Below, piece after piece: positions 57,801 through 64,000 of a DNA stretch of 64,000 nucleotides. Every line of letters starts with the position of its first letter. Position 1 is the first letter of the stretch. Made by a program: the position numbers and the translations under genes. The DNA comes from Streptomyces flaveolus (GTDB lineage: Bacteria > Actinomycetota > Actinomycetes > Streptomycetales > Streptomycetaceae), in NCBI RefSeq assembly GCF_000716535.1, contig NZ_JNWV01000024.1, positions 90,873 to 154,872 of the forward strand. The letters are read 5' to 3'. The notes under the pieces were generated by a model. The model was not told the DNA's origin and ran no database searches. It was given only the letters and a program-made list of their open reading frames with translations.

Positions 57801-59430
57801 CGGCGTGCGCGGTCCGGTCCCCGCGGACCAGCACCGACCGCCGCTCCTGCGCACCGAGCGCCTCCAGTTCGTGCAGGGGTGCGTCGGGACGTCGGGCGAA
57901 CTGCTCCATCAGGTGCCGCAGCCGGTCGCCCATGGCCCGTACCGTCGGCTCGTCGAAGAGGTCCGCGTCGTACTCGATCAGACCGTGCAGGCCCTCGGAG
58001 TCCCGCTCGAAGACGAGGGACAGGTCGTACTTGGCGCCGTGCGCGGCCCCGCGCTCGATGCGCAGTTCCGTGTCACCGTGGGATATCCGTCCGGCGTCGC
58101 CCTGGGTGAGCACGAGCATGGTCTGCACGAGCGGGGTGTAGCCGCTGCTGCGCGGTGGCTGCAGACGCTCGACAACCTTGTCGAAGGGCGCCCACTTGTG
58201 CCGCAGCGCCTCGCTCACCTCCTCCCGCACCCGGCGGAGCACGTCCCGGACGGTCATCCGGTCGTCGATCTCCTGCTGAAGGACGACCAGGTTGACGAAG
58301 TAGCCGATCAGTTCGTGGGTGGCCGGGTCGTCGCGGAGCGAGACGGGGCTGCCGATCAGCACGCGCCGCTGACCGGTGTGGCGGGAGAGGAAGACCGCGT
58401 ACGCGGCGACGAGGGCCATGAACAGGGTCACCCCCTCGGCCCGGGCGAGCGCCTCGAAGTCGTCAGCCGCGGCGACCGGCAGGTGCAACGGGAGGGTGCC
58501 GCCCCGGTGTTGCTTCACCGGGGGGCGGGGCCGGTCGGTGGGCAGGTCGAGCACCGGGAGTTCCCCGGCGAGCCGGGCGGCGAAGTGGTCGAGGGAGCGG
58601 GTGAGGGCCTCGGGGTTCATCAGTTCCCGGTACCACTGGCTGAAGTCCCCGTAGGTGGGCCGCAGCGGGTCGGCCTCGACGGGCAGACCGCGGCCGAGGC
58701 GGTCGTAGGCGTCGAGGAGTTCCCGCAGGAAGACACCGGCGGAGGCGGCGTCGGAGGCGATGTGATGGATGTTGCAGATGACGGCGGACCGGTTCGCGGG
58801 GCCGAGCGCGCAGGTCATGGCGATGACCGGCCCGCGGGCCAGGTCGAGGCGGAGATTGGCCACCCGGTGGACGAGGGCGTCGAGTTCCTTGTCGTCGCCG
58901 TAGCGGGCTACCTCGAAGACGACCGCGTCATCGTCCCGCGAGACGTTCTGCCGGAGCGTGCCGTCGCTCAGGGCGTAGGTGGTGCGCAGGACCTCCTGGC
59001 GGCGCAGCACTCCGCGCACGGCCGCGTGCAGGCGGTCGGGATCGGCTGAGAACGGCAGCCGGACGAAGAAGGGGCCGTTGTAGGCTGCCGGGTTGGGCAG
59101 GTACTGGTCGATCAGCCAGATGCCGCTCTGCCCGAAGGACGCCTCCGCCGCCCGGCCGTCGCGGGGAGCGAGCCCGGCGCGCAGTTCCGGGATCCGGGGC
59201 GCGTCGCGCCGGGCGTCCAGTCGCGCGGCCACGTCGGCCACGGTGGCACCGGCCGCCAGGTCCGCGCCGGTGATCTCGACCGCGAAGACGGCGGTCAGCG
59301 TGGTGGCGAGGTCGTCGAGCAGGGCCGGATGTTCGCACCGGTCGGCCAACGGTTCGTGCGCGGTGAGGTCGGCGCTGCCGAGGGTGGTCCGTGCAAGGTC
59401 GAGCACGGTGGTTCGGAGGGGGGAGTTCAC
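54823..59430 (-). CDS. tomB: NRPS module TomB: degenerate T-C-A-T-reductase
   Basis: A 1535-residue NRPS. The GTG at 59430 has GAGGA upstream. Residues 1-80 resemble a carrier protein (TVADVAARLDARRD end) but carry DRCEHPALL where GGxSL should be. The C domain (~95-520) has HHIASDA at 222. The A domain (~535-1030) has VHTSGSTGLPKG near 695 and a DV-starting pocket (LSFDVSVMEIL; code read by eye DVMITVMLAK), as for proline-type substrates. Carrier Ser1098 lies in GGNSIIATEL. The terminal reductase (~1170-1535) has LLTGATGFLGSYLL and YTQSK. It condenses carrier-bound anthranilate with the 4-ethylidene-proline unit and releases an aldehyde that forms the PBD imine/carbinolamine. No thioesterase is present, as expected. 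Confidence 0.92.
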   Translation of the reverse strand: MNSPLRTTVLDLARTTLGSADLTAHEPLADRCEHPALLDDLATTLTAVFAVEITGADLAAGATVADVAARLDARRDAPRIPELRAGLAPRDGRAAEASFGQSGIWLIDQYLPNPAAYNGPFFVRLPFSADPDRLHAAVRGVLRRQEVLRTTYALSDGTLRQNVSRDDDAVVFEVARYGDDKELDALVHRVANLRLDLARGPVIAMTCALGPANRSAVICNIHHIASDAASAGVFLRELLDAYDRLGRGLPVEADPLRPTYGDFSQWYRELMNPEALTRSLDHFAARLAGELPVLDLPTDRPRPPVKQHRGGTLPLHLPVAAADDFEALARAEGVTLFMALVAAYAVFLSRHTGQRRVLIGSPVSLRDDPATHELIGYFVNLVVLQQEIDDRMTVRDVLRRVREEVSEALRHKWAPFDKVVERLQPPRSSGYTPLVQTMLVLTQGDAGRISHGDTELRIERGAAHGAKYDLSLVFERDSEGLHGLIEYDADLFDEPTVRAMGDRLRHLMEQFARRPDAPLHELEALGAQERRSVLVRGDRTAHAVHDAPVMELFEAQARATPDAVALEDGDTTLSYRELDERANRLAHVLRASGAAAGTRVGICLPRSHDMVVALFAILKTGAAYVPLDPSYPRQRITHTLRDAGVFLTVTDSSLAEELPPGETLFVLDRHAGRIAAAPATGLGRVKTPDDEIYVVHTSGSTGLPKGVVIADRTVANLVRAQHRCSPAGATGRTLQYMSLSFDVSVMEILGTLCVGGALVLVSEELRKDLHALAGFLAERRVTRVYLPYIALQQLASLATDAGVRLDDLREITSVGEALVVSPQIREFATRHPAVRLVNMYGPSETHLASWYPLTGSPATWPDRPPIGRPVDGVRLVVLDAHMRLVPPGVPGELYIGGPVLSPGYRNRPDETARRFLPDPFGGPADRLYRTGDLVRWNSEGDLEYLGRTDDQIKIRGYRIEPAEIEAALDDLDGVASSAVAAVDVAPGDRRLVAVLETSRTWETAELRRALSGTLPDYMVPALVVAVEHMPTTPSGKIDRRAVAGLAAAQATAARTAPAPPVRPPRPGLEQRIAREWADVLKVPAVGRDEDFFSVGGNSIIATELVYRLRRAFDQDLSLRALLENPTVAGMAARLRSGSGAPTTAPAALREDATLPDDLPAVTGTPVPVARAREVLLTGATGFLGSYLLRELTGTTGGRVHCLVRAADERAGMERLRATAERYRLDGRIDWNRVRAVPGDLSRPGFGLPGAEYDALAGTVDVVYHAAAHINFVLPYASVKPTNVDGFRHVVRFAATDRPKHVQYMSTIAVFPPGEAPDGTVLTEDDVPEACERLGIGYTQSKWVAERIALAARAHGVPVTIHRIGRISGDSVTGACQSDDFLWRQIKSFIELGSAPPAEDLTTDLLPVDFVARAVVALSRHPATHNRTLHVFHPSGSDFTPVHAALRADGHRLDIVPADTWLARLEESARRPGGNALAAAVPLFREGALELGDNTYGNTVTTRLLTDLGLPWPAIDEQAITRMLRYFRSVGELADD

Positions 59431-59501
59431 CGGTCGTAGTCCTCTGCAGAGATGCCCCGGCCGCCGGCGACGGGCGCCGCACGGCCACGGCCGGGTGACG
59501 C

Positions 59502-61334
59502 CTACTGGGTCTGTGCGGCGGGGTTGCGTCCGGTGTCCCGCGACTGCTCGACGAAGCGCGCCAGCTGCTCCACCGTGCCGTGCCGGAAGACGTCCTCGGT
59601 GCTGACCTCCACACCGAAGATCTTCTGCAGCCTGGAGGCGAGCTGGACGAAGTGCAGGGAGTTCCCGCCGTGGCCGAGGAAGGAGTCGGTGGTGGTGAAG
59701 TCGTCGGCGCCGGAGATGTCCTTCCACGCCTGGAGTACGACGGTCTCGAGCGGGTTCTGCACGGCTGTGTGACCTTTCTTCGGATCGCGGTTGGTGTCCG
59801 ACGGGTCCGTGAGGGCGGACCGGTCGATCTTTCCGTTGGCGTTTCTCGGCAGGTCGCCGAGGTGGTGGAACGTGGAGGGGACCATGTAGGAGGGCAGTTG
59901 GTCTCCCATGCGGCGTGCCAGGTCGGCGCCGTCCAGCGGTCGTCCGTCGACGGTGGTGTAGAAGGCGGTGAGCGACTTCTCCCCGGCGCCCTCCGGGAAC
60001 GCCTTGACGACGGCGTCGCCGATCCCGTCGAGGGCGCGCAGGGCGAGGGTCACCGCGGTCAGTTCGACGCGGTAGCCGCGGATCTTGACCATGCTGTCGG
60101 CGCGGCCTATGAGGACGATGTCACCGTCCTCGGTGGCGCGGGCCAGGTCGCCGGTCAGGTAGCGCGGCCGTCCGTCCGGCCCGGTGACGAACTTGCGGTT
60201 CGTGAGTTCCAGGTCGTTCAGATAGCCCTGGGCGAGTCCGAGCCCGCCGACGACGAGCTGTCCGGGCGTTCCGGGCGGGCAGGGCCGCAGCGAGTCGTCG
60301 AGTACCTCCAGGGTGACCCCGGGCAGGGGGCGGCCCACCGGCACCCGGTTCTCGCGGGTGACGTCGCCGGCATCGCGGATGGGGTAGAGGGCAGTGATGG
60401 AGGAGTTCTCGGTGCAGCCGTAGCCGTTGTAGATGACCGCGCGCGTCGCCCGTGCCGCGCGGCTGAGGTGCTCCGGCGACGGGAAGTCGCCGCTGAGAAG
60501 GATCACCCTCAGGCCCCGCAGGCATTCCGGCTCCTCGTCCACCAGGAGGTTGAACAGACCGCAGGGCAGGGACAGCGCGGTGACGCCGTGCCGGACGACG
60601 GCGTCCTTGAGGGCCGGGAGACTGGGCAGCCCCTGGGGCATCACGACGAGACGTGCGCCGTGCAGGAAGGCGAGCCAGATCTCGATGGTGGACGCGGCGA
60701 AGGAGAACGCCGCGGACTGGACCAGGCAGTCCCGCGGGCCCATGCGCAGTTCCCCGCTGTACGGGCCGAGTCGTGCCAGCCCGCGGTGGGCGATGCGGAC
60801 GCCCTTCGGCCGGCCGGTGGATCCGGAGGTGAACATCAGGAACGCGGTGCTGTCCGGATCGTTCACGGCGGGCAGCGCGACGCCGTCGTCCGGTTCCGCG
60901 GCCGTGGTGAGCTCCTCGACCGGTACCCACAGCGGTGCGCCCGGAGCACCGGGCGCGACGGCCGGTGTTCCCGCGTCGTGCACGACGGCCCGCGGCGCTG
61001 ATTCGGCCACCACGCGGGAGACGAACGGCGCAGGGTGGTCCGGGTTGACCGGCACCACGCAGGCGCCCGCCTTGAGGACGCCGAGCATGACCGCGTAGAG
61101 GTCGGGAGACCGGCGCAGATACACGCCGACCCGGTCACCGGGCGCCACCTTGCGGGCGCCCAGCCCGCGGGCCACGCGCTCGGCTCGTTCGTTCAGTTGC
61201 AGGTAGGTCACGGTCTCCGTGCCGGAGACGAGGGCGACCTGGTGGCCGGCGGTCCGCACCACGCGGTCGAAACCCTCGGTGAGGGTCAGGGGAACAGCGG
61301 AACGCGCCTCGCCTGATGCATTCTCCGTGAGCAC
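59502..61334 (-). CDS. tomA: NRPS loading module TomA: A-T, anthranilate-activating
   Basis: A 610-residue protein. The GTG at 61334 has AAGGAG upstream. The A domain spans ~15-520 (core FLMFTSGSTGRPKGVRIAHR; NANGKIDRSAL). In the A4 core the usual substrate-binding Asp235 is absent (SFAASTIEIW), as in A domains that activate aryl acids without an alpha-amino group; the pocket read by eye is AAIGLSGSIK. Carrier Ser559 lies in GHGGNSLHFVQL. It loads anthranilate or a hydroxylated form, on which TomO and TomE/TomF may act. It is the first gene of the tomA-B-C-D-E-F unit and has a TTTCCGAAC candidate operator 121 bases upstream. Confidence 0.92.
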   Translation of the reverse strand: MLTENASGEARSAVPLTLTEGFDRVVRTAGHQVALVSGTETVTYLQLNERAERVARGLGARKVAPGDRVGVYLRRSPDLYAVMLGVLKAGACVVPVNPDHPAPFVSRVVAESAPRAVVHDAGTPAVAPGAPGAPLWVPVEELTTAAEPDDGVALPAVNDPDSTAFLMFTSGSTGRPKGVRIAHRGLARLGPYSGELRMGPRDCLVQSAAFSFAASTIEIWLAFLHGARLVVMPQGLPSLPALKDAVVRHGVTALSLPCGLFNLLVDEEPECLRGLRVILLSGDFPSPEHLSRAARATRAVIYNGYGCTENSSITALYPIRDAGDVTRENRVPVGRPLPGVTLEVLDDSLRPCPPGTPGQLVVGGLGLAQGYLNDLELTNRKFVTGPDGRPRYLTGDLARATEDGDIVLIGRADSMVKIRGYRVELTAVTLALRALDGIGDAVVKAFPEGAGEKSLTAFYTTVDGRPLDGADLARRMGDQLPSYMVPSTFHHLGDLPRNANGKIDRSALTDPSDTNRDPKKGHTAVQNPLETVVLQAWKDISGADDFTTTDSFLGHGGNSLHFVQLASRLQKIFGVEVSTEDVFRHGTVEQLARFVEQSRDTGRNPAAQTQ

Positions 61335-61454
61335 ACGTGCTCCTTGCCTCGCTGGCGGATGGCCACGGGGCGCCCACAGCGACGAGCACATCCGACGTCC
61401 AGTGACCGGCTTCTCAAGGAATACGCACAAATCAACCGAAAGGTGATGGTTGCT

Positions 61455-61463
61455 GTTCGGAAA
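61455..61463. promoter_or_regulatory. candidate operator half-site upstream of tomA
   Basis: GTTCGGAAA (TTTCCGAAC on the tomA strand), 121 bases before the tomA start. It matches exactly the nine bases at 48431-48439 and those at 43117-43130. Confidence 0.5.
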
Positions 61464-61880
61464 TCACGTTAGGTCGGCGCTCTTCGACGTGTCAACCCCG
61501 ATCTTGAGGCGCCGAGACCGCTGCGCCACCCACGCTGGAGCTGCCACTACCCCCGCTCTTCGCTCCCATGCCTGGGTTGTCGGGCCCCGACCGGAGGCCC
61601 CTTCGCCGCCACGGACAACCCCAGGCCGACACGGCGGAGCGCAGCGCCGCAGGGCGCGTTTTCAGCCACTTGTTTACCGCCAGGAAAGCAACCGAGTTAC
61701 TGACGATGCATCAGCCATTGTTCGACCGGAGCAAACCAAAGCGCCCGGCCGACGGCGCCCGGCCGCCCACGGGGGTCCGCCGGAGGGGTGCCTCCCGCTC
61801 GCGGGGCGGAAGAAGCCGGAGCGAGGCGCGGCGCGTGTCCGGTCTGGAGGGCCCCTCATCCGAGATCACCGCGCAGAAAT

Positions 61881-61894
61881 TTTCCCGGTGGAAA
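61881..61894. promoter_or_regulatory. palindromic candidate operator upstream of the MarR gene
   Basis: TTTCCCGGTGGAAA: TTTCC and GGAAA arms with a 4-base centre, the same design as the tomM site (TTTCCGTTCGGAAA). It lies 160 bases before the MarR start in the 719-bp divergent gap with tomA. The right part of the gap (61840-61980) is AT-richer and includes tgttgataatgag-like sequence near 61957-61968. Confidence 0.45.
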
Positions 61895-62053
61895 CAACTG
61901 TTGGGCGATGGATCACATGACCGTGTGGAGAGGTATACGTTGCCGCCCCAGGATCGTTGATAATGAGTAACCAATCGGAGGTCGCCGTCGGCCCGCTCCC
62001 GCCCCGAGCCGGCCGTGGCGCCTCGTCCCCGACCTGATCACCTGAGGGCGTTG

Positions 62054-62539
62054 ATGACCCGAACCGACAGCCCACGAAGCGCCTCCGAGACCTCGGCTGT
62101 GCCAGGCGAACTCGAGGACGCGCTTTCCCACTTGCAGTGCATCCTCGTCGCCCGCCGCACTCGCTCGAATCCGGAAGGCGTCACCTGGCAGCAGTACGAC
62201 GTCCTGGAGCTGCTGCGCATCCGCGGCCCCATGACTCCCTCGGTGCTCAGTGCCTCGCTCGGGGTGTCGCGGGCGACCACGTCCAAAGCACTGCGCGTCC
62301 TCAAGGACCTGGAGCTCGTCGACCAGCGGACGCTCGGCGAGGACCGGCGTGAACTCACCACCTCGCTCACACCGGCCGGCGAGGCCTTCCTCACCCGCGT
62401 CGCCGAGCAACGGCGGGAGAACGCCCGCATCGTGGAGGCCGCACTGAGCCCGGGTGAGCGAGCGATGTTCGTGGAGCTGTGCCACAAGGTCGCCGGCGCC
62501 CTGGAACCGCACCTCGAACCGGTGGAGGCGCGTCCCTGA
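62054..62539 (+). CDS. MarR-family regulator at the cluster edge
   Basis: A 161-residue protein from the ATG at 62054 (MTRTDSPRSASETSAVPGEL); an earlier frame to 62015 adds a low-complexity tail. The winged helix is seen as WQQYDVLELLRIRGPMTPSV then ASLGVSRATTSKALRVLKDL, with the wing in LTPAGEAFLTRVAEQ. MarR proteins bind short palindromes as dimers and respond to small ligands, often phenolic ones. It is divergent from tomA and is the most likely local regulator of the PBD genes, and its own gap contains a palindrome of the shared type. Confidence 0.85.
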   Translation: MTRTDSPRSASETSAVPGELEDALSHLQCILVARRTRSNPEGVTWQQYDVLELLRIRGPMTPSVLSASLGVSRATTSKALRVLKDLELVDQRTLGEDRRELTTSLTPAGEAFLTRVAEQRRENARIVEAALSPGERAMFVELCHKVAGALEPHLEPVEARP

Positions 62540-62639
62540 GCGGCGGGCGGGGGTGCCGGCCGGGCGGCGCCGTGGGCGTGGGCGGTACCGCCCCCCACCC
62601 GGATACCGGCGTGCCCCGCCCGCCCCGGTCCCATGGGGC

Positions 62640-62998
62640 GCGCGACGGCACTGCCCGGCGTCCGCGGTCACGGCATGCAGGGCGGCACCACCGGACGTCC
62701 GCATCCACGGCCTGCGTGACGGCACCTCCGCCCAGGCCCACGGCGTACGCCGCCGCAGCGCCCGGCGTCCGCACCCATGGCACCCCCGGCCCCACCCCCA
62801 CGGCGTGCGCCGCCGCACCACCCAGCGTCCGTACCCGCGGCATGCACGGCGGCACCGCCCGGCATCCGCAGCCACCGCATGCGCGACGCCCCCCGTCCCG
62901 TCCCCACGGCGAGCGCCGCCGCACCACCCGGCATGCCGCAACTACCGCGTGCAGGGCTGCGCTGCACCACCCGGTATCCGCACCCACCGGACCTGCTG
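62640..62998. repeat. degenerate short tandem repeat, non-coding
   Basis: The motif cccggcgtccgcaccc, with variants, recurs at about 62654, 62690, 62761, 62821, 62857, 62927 and 62969, with spacings of 36, 71, 60, 36, 70 and 42 bases. It is joined by ccacggcrtgcgccgccgca-like sequence. Translation in any frame gives only Arg/Gly/Pro/Ala repeats, so long open frames here are not genes. The 62540-63247 gap holds nothing else recognisable. Confidence 0.65.
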
Positions 62999-63247
62999 GT
63001 GAGCGCTGTACGGGCGGTGCGACGCGCTGTCCGGCCGAGGGGCCGGCGCTGCCGCGCAGGCTCGAGAATCGCGGGCTTCCTCGAACACCACGGCTTCCCG
63101 GACTGCGGCGTGACGGCGGAGGCCGCGCCCCTCATCTCCCCGTTCAGGGTGTCCGCGAGCGGTGGGCCACGGGGCCTACCCGGCGCGGTCCCCGTAATGC
63201 GCCGCCCGTGCTCCGACAGCGGCCGGGGCTACGGGACCTGCCGCGCG

Positions 63248-63859
63248 TCACCGCCCGCGCGGCAGGTCCTCGTGCACCGGGTGCGGGCGGAGGCAGGGCA
63301 GCGTCAGCTGCCACCAGTCGGTCAGGCGGTCGGTGAGGGCGGCCGTGCCTTCGAGTTCCTCGGTGAGCGCGCACAGGCCGAAGAAGGCAGGGACCAGGGT
63401 CCGGGCCGCGCGAGCGGGGCGGACATGCGGGTGGAGGTGGCCGGCGAGCCGGGCCTTCGCGAGCAGTCGTGTGACGGCGGTGGTCCACAGCGCGAAGGGG
63501 TGGGGAAGGGGAGCGTTGATGGTGGTGCGTTCGGCCCACAGGCGGGCGCCGGCACGGGTCACCGGGTCCTCGGCGAGAGCGTGGGCGATGTCGTAGCTGA
63601 GGGCGACGAGCCGGTCGACCGGGGAGACCGCCTCGTCCGCGTAGCGTGCGGCGAGTTGTGGCCAGGTGGCGAACCGGTCCTGGACGACGGCGAGGGCGAC
63701 GGCCTCCTTGCCGGCGTAGTGGAAGTAGACGGCGCCGCTGGTCCGGCCCGACCGGGCGCTCATGTCGTTGACGCTGGTGGCCGCGTATCCCTGTTCGGCG
63801 AAGAGCTGGGCAGCCGCTTCCAGCAGTGATCTACGGGTTGCTTTCGCCCGTTCCTGCAA
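63248..63859 (-). CDS. TetR-family regulator, ScbR/ArpA-like (gamma-butyrolactone receptor type)
   Basis: A 203-residue protein from the ATG at 63859. The N-terminal helix-turn-helix is ATRRSLLEAAAQLFAEQGYA then SVNDMSARSGRTSGAVYFHY followed by AGKEAVALAVVQ, the pattern of ScbR/ArpA-type receptors. The ligand domain is helical with WTTAVTRLLAKARLAGHLHP near residue 125. ScbR-like proteins often control secondary-metabolite clusters. No gamma-butyrolactone synthase gene is in the window, so it may be a pseudo-receptor responding to an antibiotic or a distant signal. Confidence 0.82.
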   Translation of the reverse strand: MQERAKATRRSLLEAAAQLFAEQGYAATSVNDMSARSGRTSGAVYFHYAGKEAVALAVVQDRFATWPQLAARYADEAVSPVDRLVALSYDIAHALAEDPVTRAGARLWAERTTINAPLPHPFALWTTAVTRLLAKARLAGHLHPHVRPARAARTLVPAFFGLCALTEELEGTAALTDRLTDWWQLTLPCLRPHPVHEDLPRGR

Positions 63860-63913
63860 CGCTCCGTCCGCCCTCGCTCGATTCTTACGCCGACCCTGAA
63901 TTTAGACCGTGTC

Positions 63914-64000
63914 CTACGTGGTGAGGCGGATGAGTCGCTTGTAGCAGCAGAGGGCGGCGGCGAGTCCGAGAAAGGCCAGGTAGTTGCGGGGATCGCGTTC
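63914..64000 (-). mobile_element. IS5-type transposase, C-terminal end only
   Basis: The minus strand encodes RDPRNYLAFLGLAAALCCYK followed by RLIRLTT and a TAG stop at 63914-63916, the common ending of streptomycete IS5-type transposases. The sequence just outside the stop (about 63905-63920, gaccgtgtcctacgtg) is like the terminal inverted repeat of this group. The rest lies beyond the window. Confidence 0.8.

Noticed and set aside
55135..59049. 1304-residue open frame on the plus strand
   Set aside because: It is exactly antisense to the tomB NRPS, has no family motif and has the Gly/Arg/Val/Asp composition typical of high-GC antisense frames.
61913..62941. 342-residue open frame on the minus strand
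   Set aside because: Antisense to the MarR gene and then made of the short degenerate repeats; no plausible protein.
62640..62998. CRISPR array
   Set aside because: Repeats are imperfect and unevenly spaced, there is no conserved repeat-spacer structure and no cas gene nearby.

Overview
The window reads as a Streptomyces (or close actinomycete) chromosome: very high GC, strong GC3 bias, GTG starts, many 4-bp start/stop overlaps, a ScbR-type TetR regulator and typical streptomycete insertion-sequence remnants. No rRNA, tRNA or CRISPR array was seen. The left half is decayed accessory DNA, as in a chromosome arm. The right half is an intact biosynthetic gene cluster.

Region 1 (1-29.3 kb) mixes intact genes with wreckage. 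Intact genes include a partial DMT transporter, a papain-like protein, a secreted BNR/sialidase-like protein, lspA, two tiny Cys-containing secreted peptides, a YrhB-like/DUF1963-like pair, an aminoglycoside-phosphotransferase-like kinase, an XRE regulator divergent from an SDR, an alcohol dehydrogenase, a luciferase-like oxidoreductase, a uracil-DNA-glycosylase-like protein and a Fic/Doc-type toxin-antitoxin pair. Between them lie broken genes: a ferritin-like gene, IS630, IS1380 and IS5 transposases, a HAD phosphatase, a Ser/Thr kinase joined to an ABATE-domain fragment, an RsbW-like ATPase joined tail-to-tail to an ABC ATPase, and an aquaporin. The lspA gene sits between two inverted IS630-type ends.

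Region 2 (29.6-34.4 kb) holds an MFS transporter, a GlxA/AraC regulator and a NarL-type two-component system.

Region 3 (34.4-62.5 kb) is a pyrrolobenzodiazepine (PBD) cluster of the tomaymycin type. As far as I recall it, the gene order reproduces the published tomA-tomP lettering. The anthranilate arm is tomC (DAHP synthase), tomD (fused anthranilate/ADIC synthase), tomP (a second, damaged synthase), tomE/tomF and tomO (hydroxylases) and tomG (O-methyltransferase). The 4-ethylidene-proline arm from tyrosine is tomI (tyrosine hydroxylase), tomH (DOPA 2,3-dioxygenase), tomL (gamma-glutamyltransferase-like C-C hydrolase), tomK (PhzF-type isomerase), tomJ (F420-type reductase) and tomN (4-OT tautomerase). 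No C-methyltransferase is present, which fits a two-carbon side chain. TomA (A-T) loads the anthranilate; TomB (degenerate T-C-A-T-reductase) adds the proline analogue and releases the dipeptide as an aldehyde that closes the diazepine. TomM (UvrA-like) gives self-resistance. A MarR gene beside tomA is a likely regulator, and a shared palindromic motif marks five intergenic regions.

The main unusual points are the tomP lesion (a 177-bp in-frame linker duplication, a one-base slip in a C7 run and loss of all three glutaminase residues), the shared candidate operator, a carrier-like domain without its serine at the N-terminus of TomB, and the IS-flanked lspA. Region 4 (62.5-64 kb) holds degenerate repeats, the ScbR-like gene and the end of an IS5-type transposase.
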